From: Leptolyngbyaceae cyanobacterium SM1_3_5
GTDB lineage: Bacteria; Cyanobacteriota; Cyanobacteriia; Elainellales; Elainellaceae
Direction of reading: 5' to 3'
NCBI GenBank assembly: GCA_012031475.1
Contig: JAAUTJ010000295.1
Span: 1 to 6,335, forward strand
Length of the DNA: 6,335 nt
Positions within the stretch are counted from its first letter, which is position 1; every line of letters starts with the position of its first letter. This document shows, one piece after another, positions 6,231 through 6,335 of the stretch. The position numbers and the translations under genes are program-made. The notes under the pieces are model-generated. The model made no database searches. It saw only the letters and a list, made by a program, of their open reading frames with translations, and was not told the DNA's origin.

Positions 6231-6335
6231 ATGCCGCAGCCCGAGGTGAAGCCGAAGAAGGAGCAGCCCTACCGGCATGGAGGACATGGCCATGCAGATG
6301 ATGCAGCAGATCCTCAAGGACATGAAAATCGTCGA
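6231..6335 (+). CDS. Possible partial CDS of unrecognised protein at the right edge
   Basis: An open frame starts at ATG 6231 (MPQPEVKPKKEQP) and runs out of the window. If one C is removed from the CCC near 6267-6269, the frame continues as TGMEDMAMQMMQQILKDMKI, a methionine-rich amphipathic helix, which looks more protein-like than the uncorrected reading. Codon choice differs from the neighbours: Gln is always CAG, Glu GAG, Lys mostly AAG, Leu CTC, whereas the cyanobacterial genes mix CAA, GAA and CTG freely. No clear ribosome binding site. I do not recognise the protein; it may be chance, or DNA from another genome joined at the contig end. Confidence 0.25.
   Translation, partial: MPQPEVKPKKEQPYRHGGHGHADDAADPQGHENRR

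Overview
The window looks like chromosomal DNA of a HIP1-rich, probably filamentous, cyanobacterium. The octamer GCGATCGC occurs 16 times by my count between positions 331 and 5677, GATCG cores are everywhere, and the recognisable proteins (a cyanobacterial RibF N-terminus, an RRM-type Rbp, and a multi-membrane-span M48-like protein with a TPR-like head) are cyanobacterial types. Genus cannot be set from the sequence alone.

Layout from left to right. (1) Positions 1-212, minus: the N-terminal part of ribF (riboflavin kinase/FAD synthetase), cut by the left edge and split over three frames. (2) Positions 213-385: a divergent intergenic region with a REP-like palindrome. (3) Positions 386-2709, plus: a UvrD/Rep/PcrA-type superfamily 1 helicase of about 775 residues with motifs I, II, III, V and VI visible, split over frames by three single-base shifts. 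(4) Positions 2710-2847: a convergent intergenic region packed with short repeats and a 72-nt hairpin element. (5) Positions 2848-3318, minus: an intact RRM RNA-binding protein with a good ribosome binding site. (6) Positions 3319-3951: about 630 bases with no convincing gene, AT-richer and without HIP1, carrying a good minus-strand terminator. (7) Positions 3952 to about 6141, minus: a large membrane protein with an M48 peptidase scaffold, split by two frameshifts, whose zinc ligands are partly replaced. (8) About 6142-6335: a right-edge stretch with different codon choice, perhaps a foreign or chimeric end.

Two observations matter most. First, the frame breaks in the coding regions sit in or next to homopolymer runs, while the translated domains on both sides are perfectly conserved and lack in-frame stops. 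This points to sequencing or assembly indels rather than true pseudogenes, and read naively it would give about seven false short genes and hide ribF. Second, the M48-like protein reads GELAH where HExxH is expected and Gln where the downstream Glu zinc ligand is expected, so it is predicted to be a pseudo-peptidase used for a non-proteolytic membrane role.

The genes do not form an evident pathway: FAD synthesis, DNA unwinding, RNA binding and a membrane protein are simply neighbours in divergent and convergent arrangement. I see no CRISPR array, tRNA, rRNA, transposase or defence cassette, and no clear case for a wholly new system.
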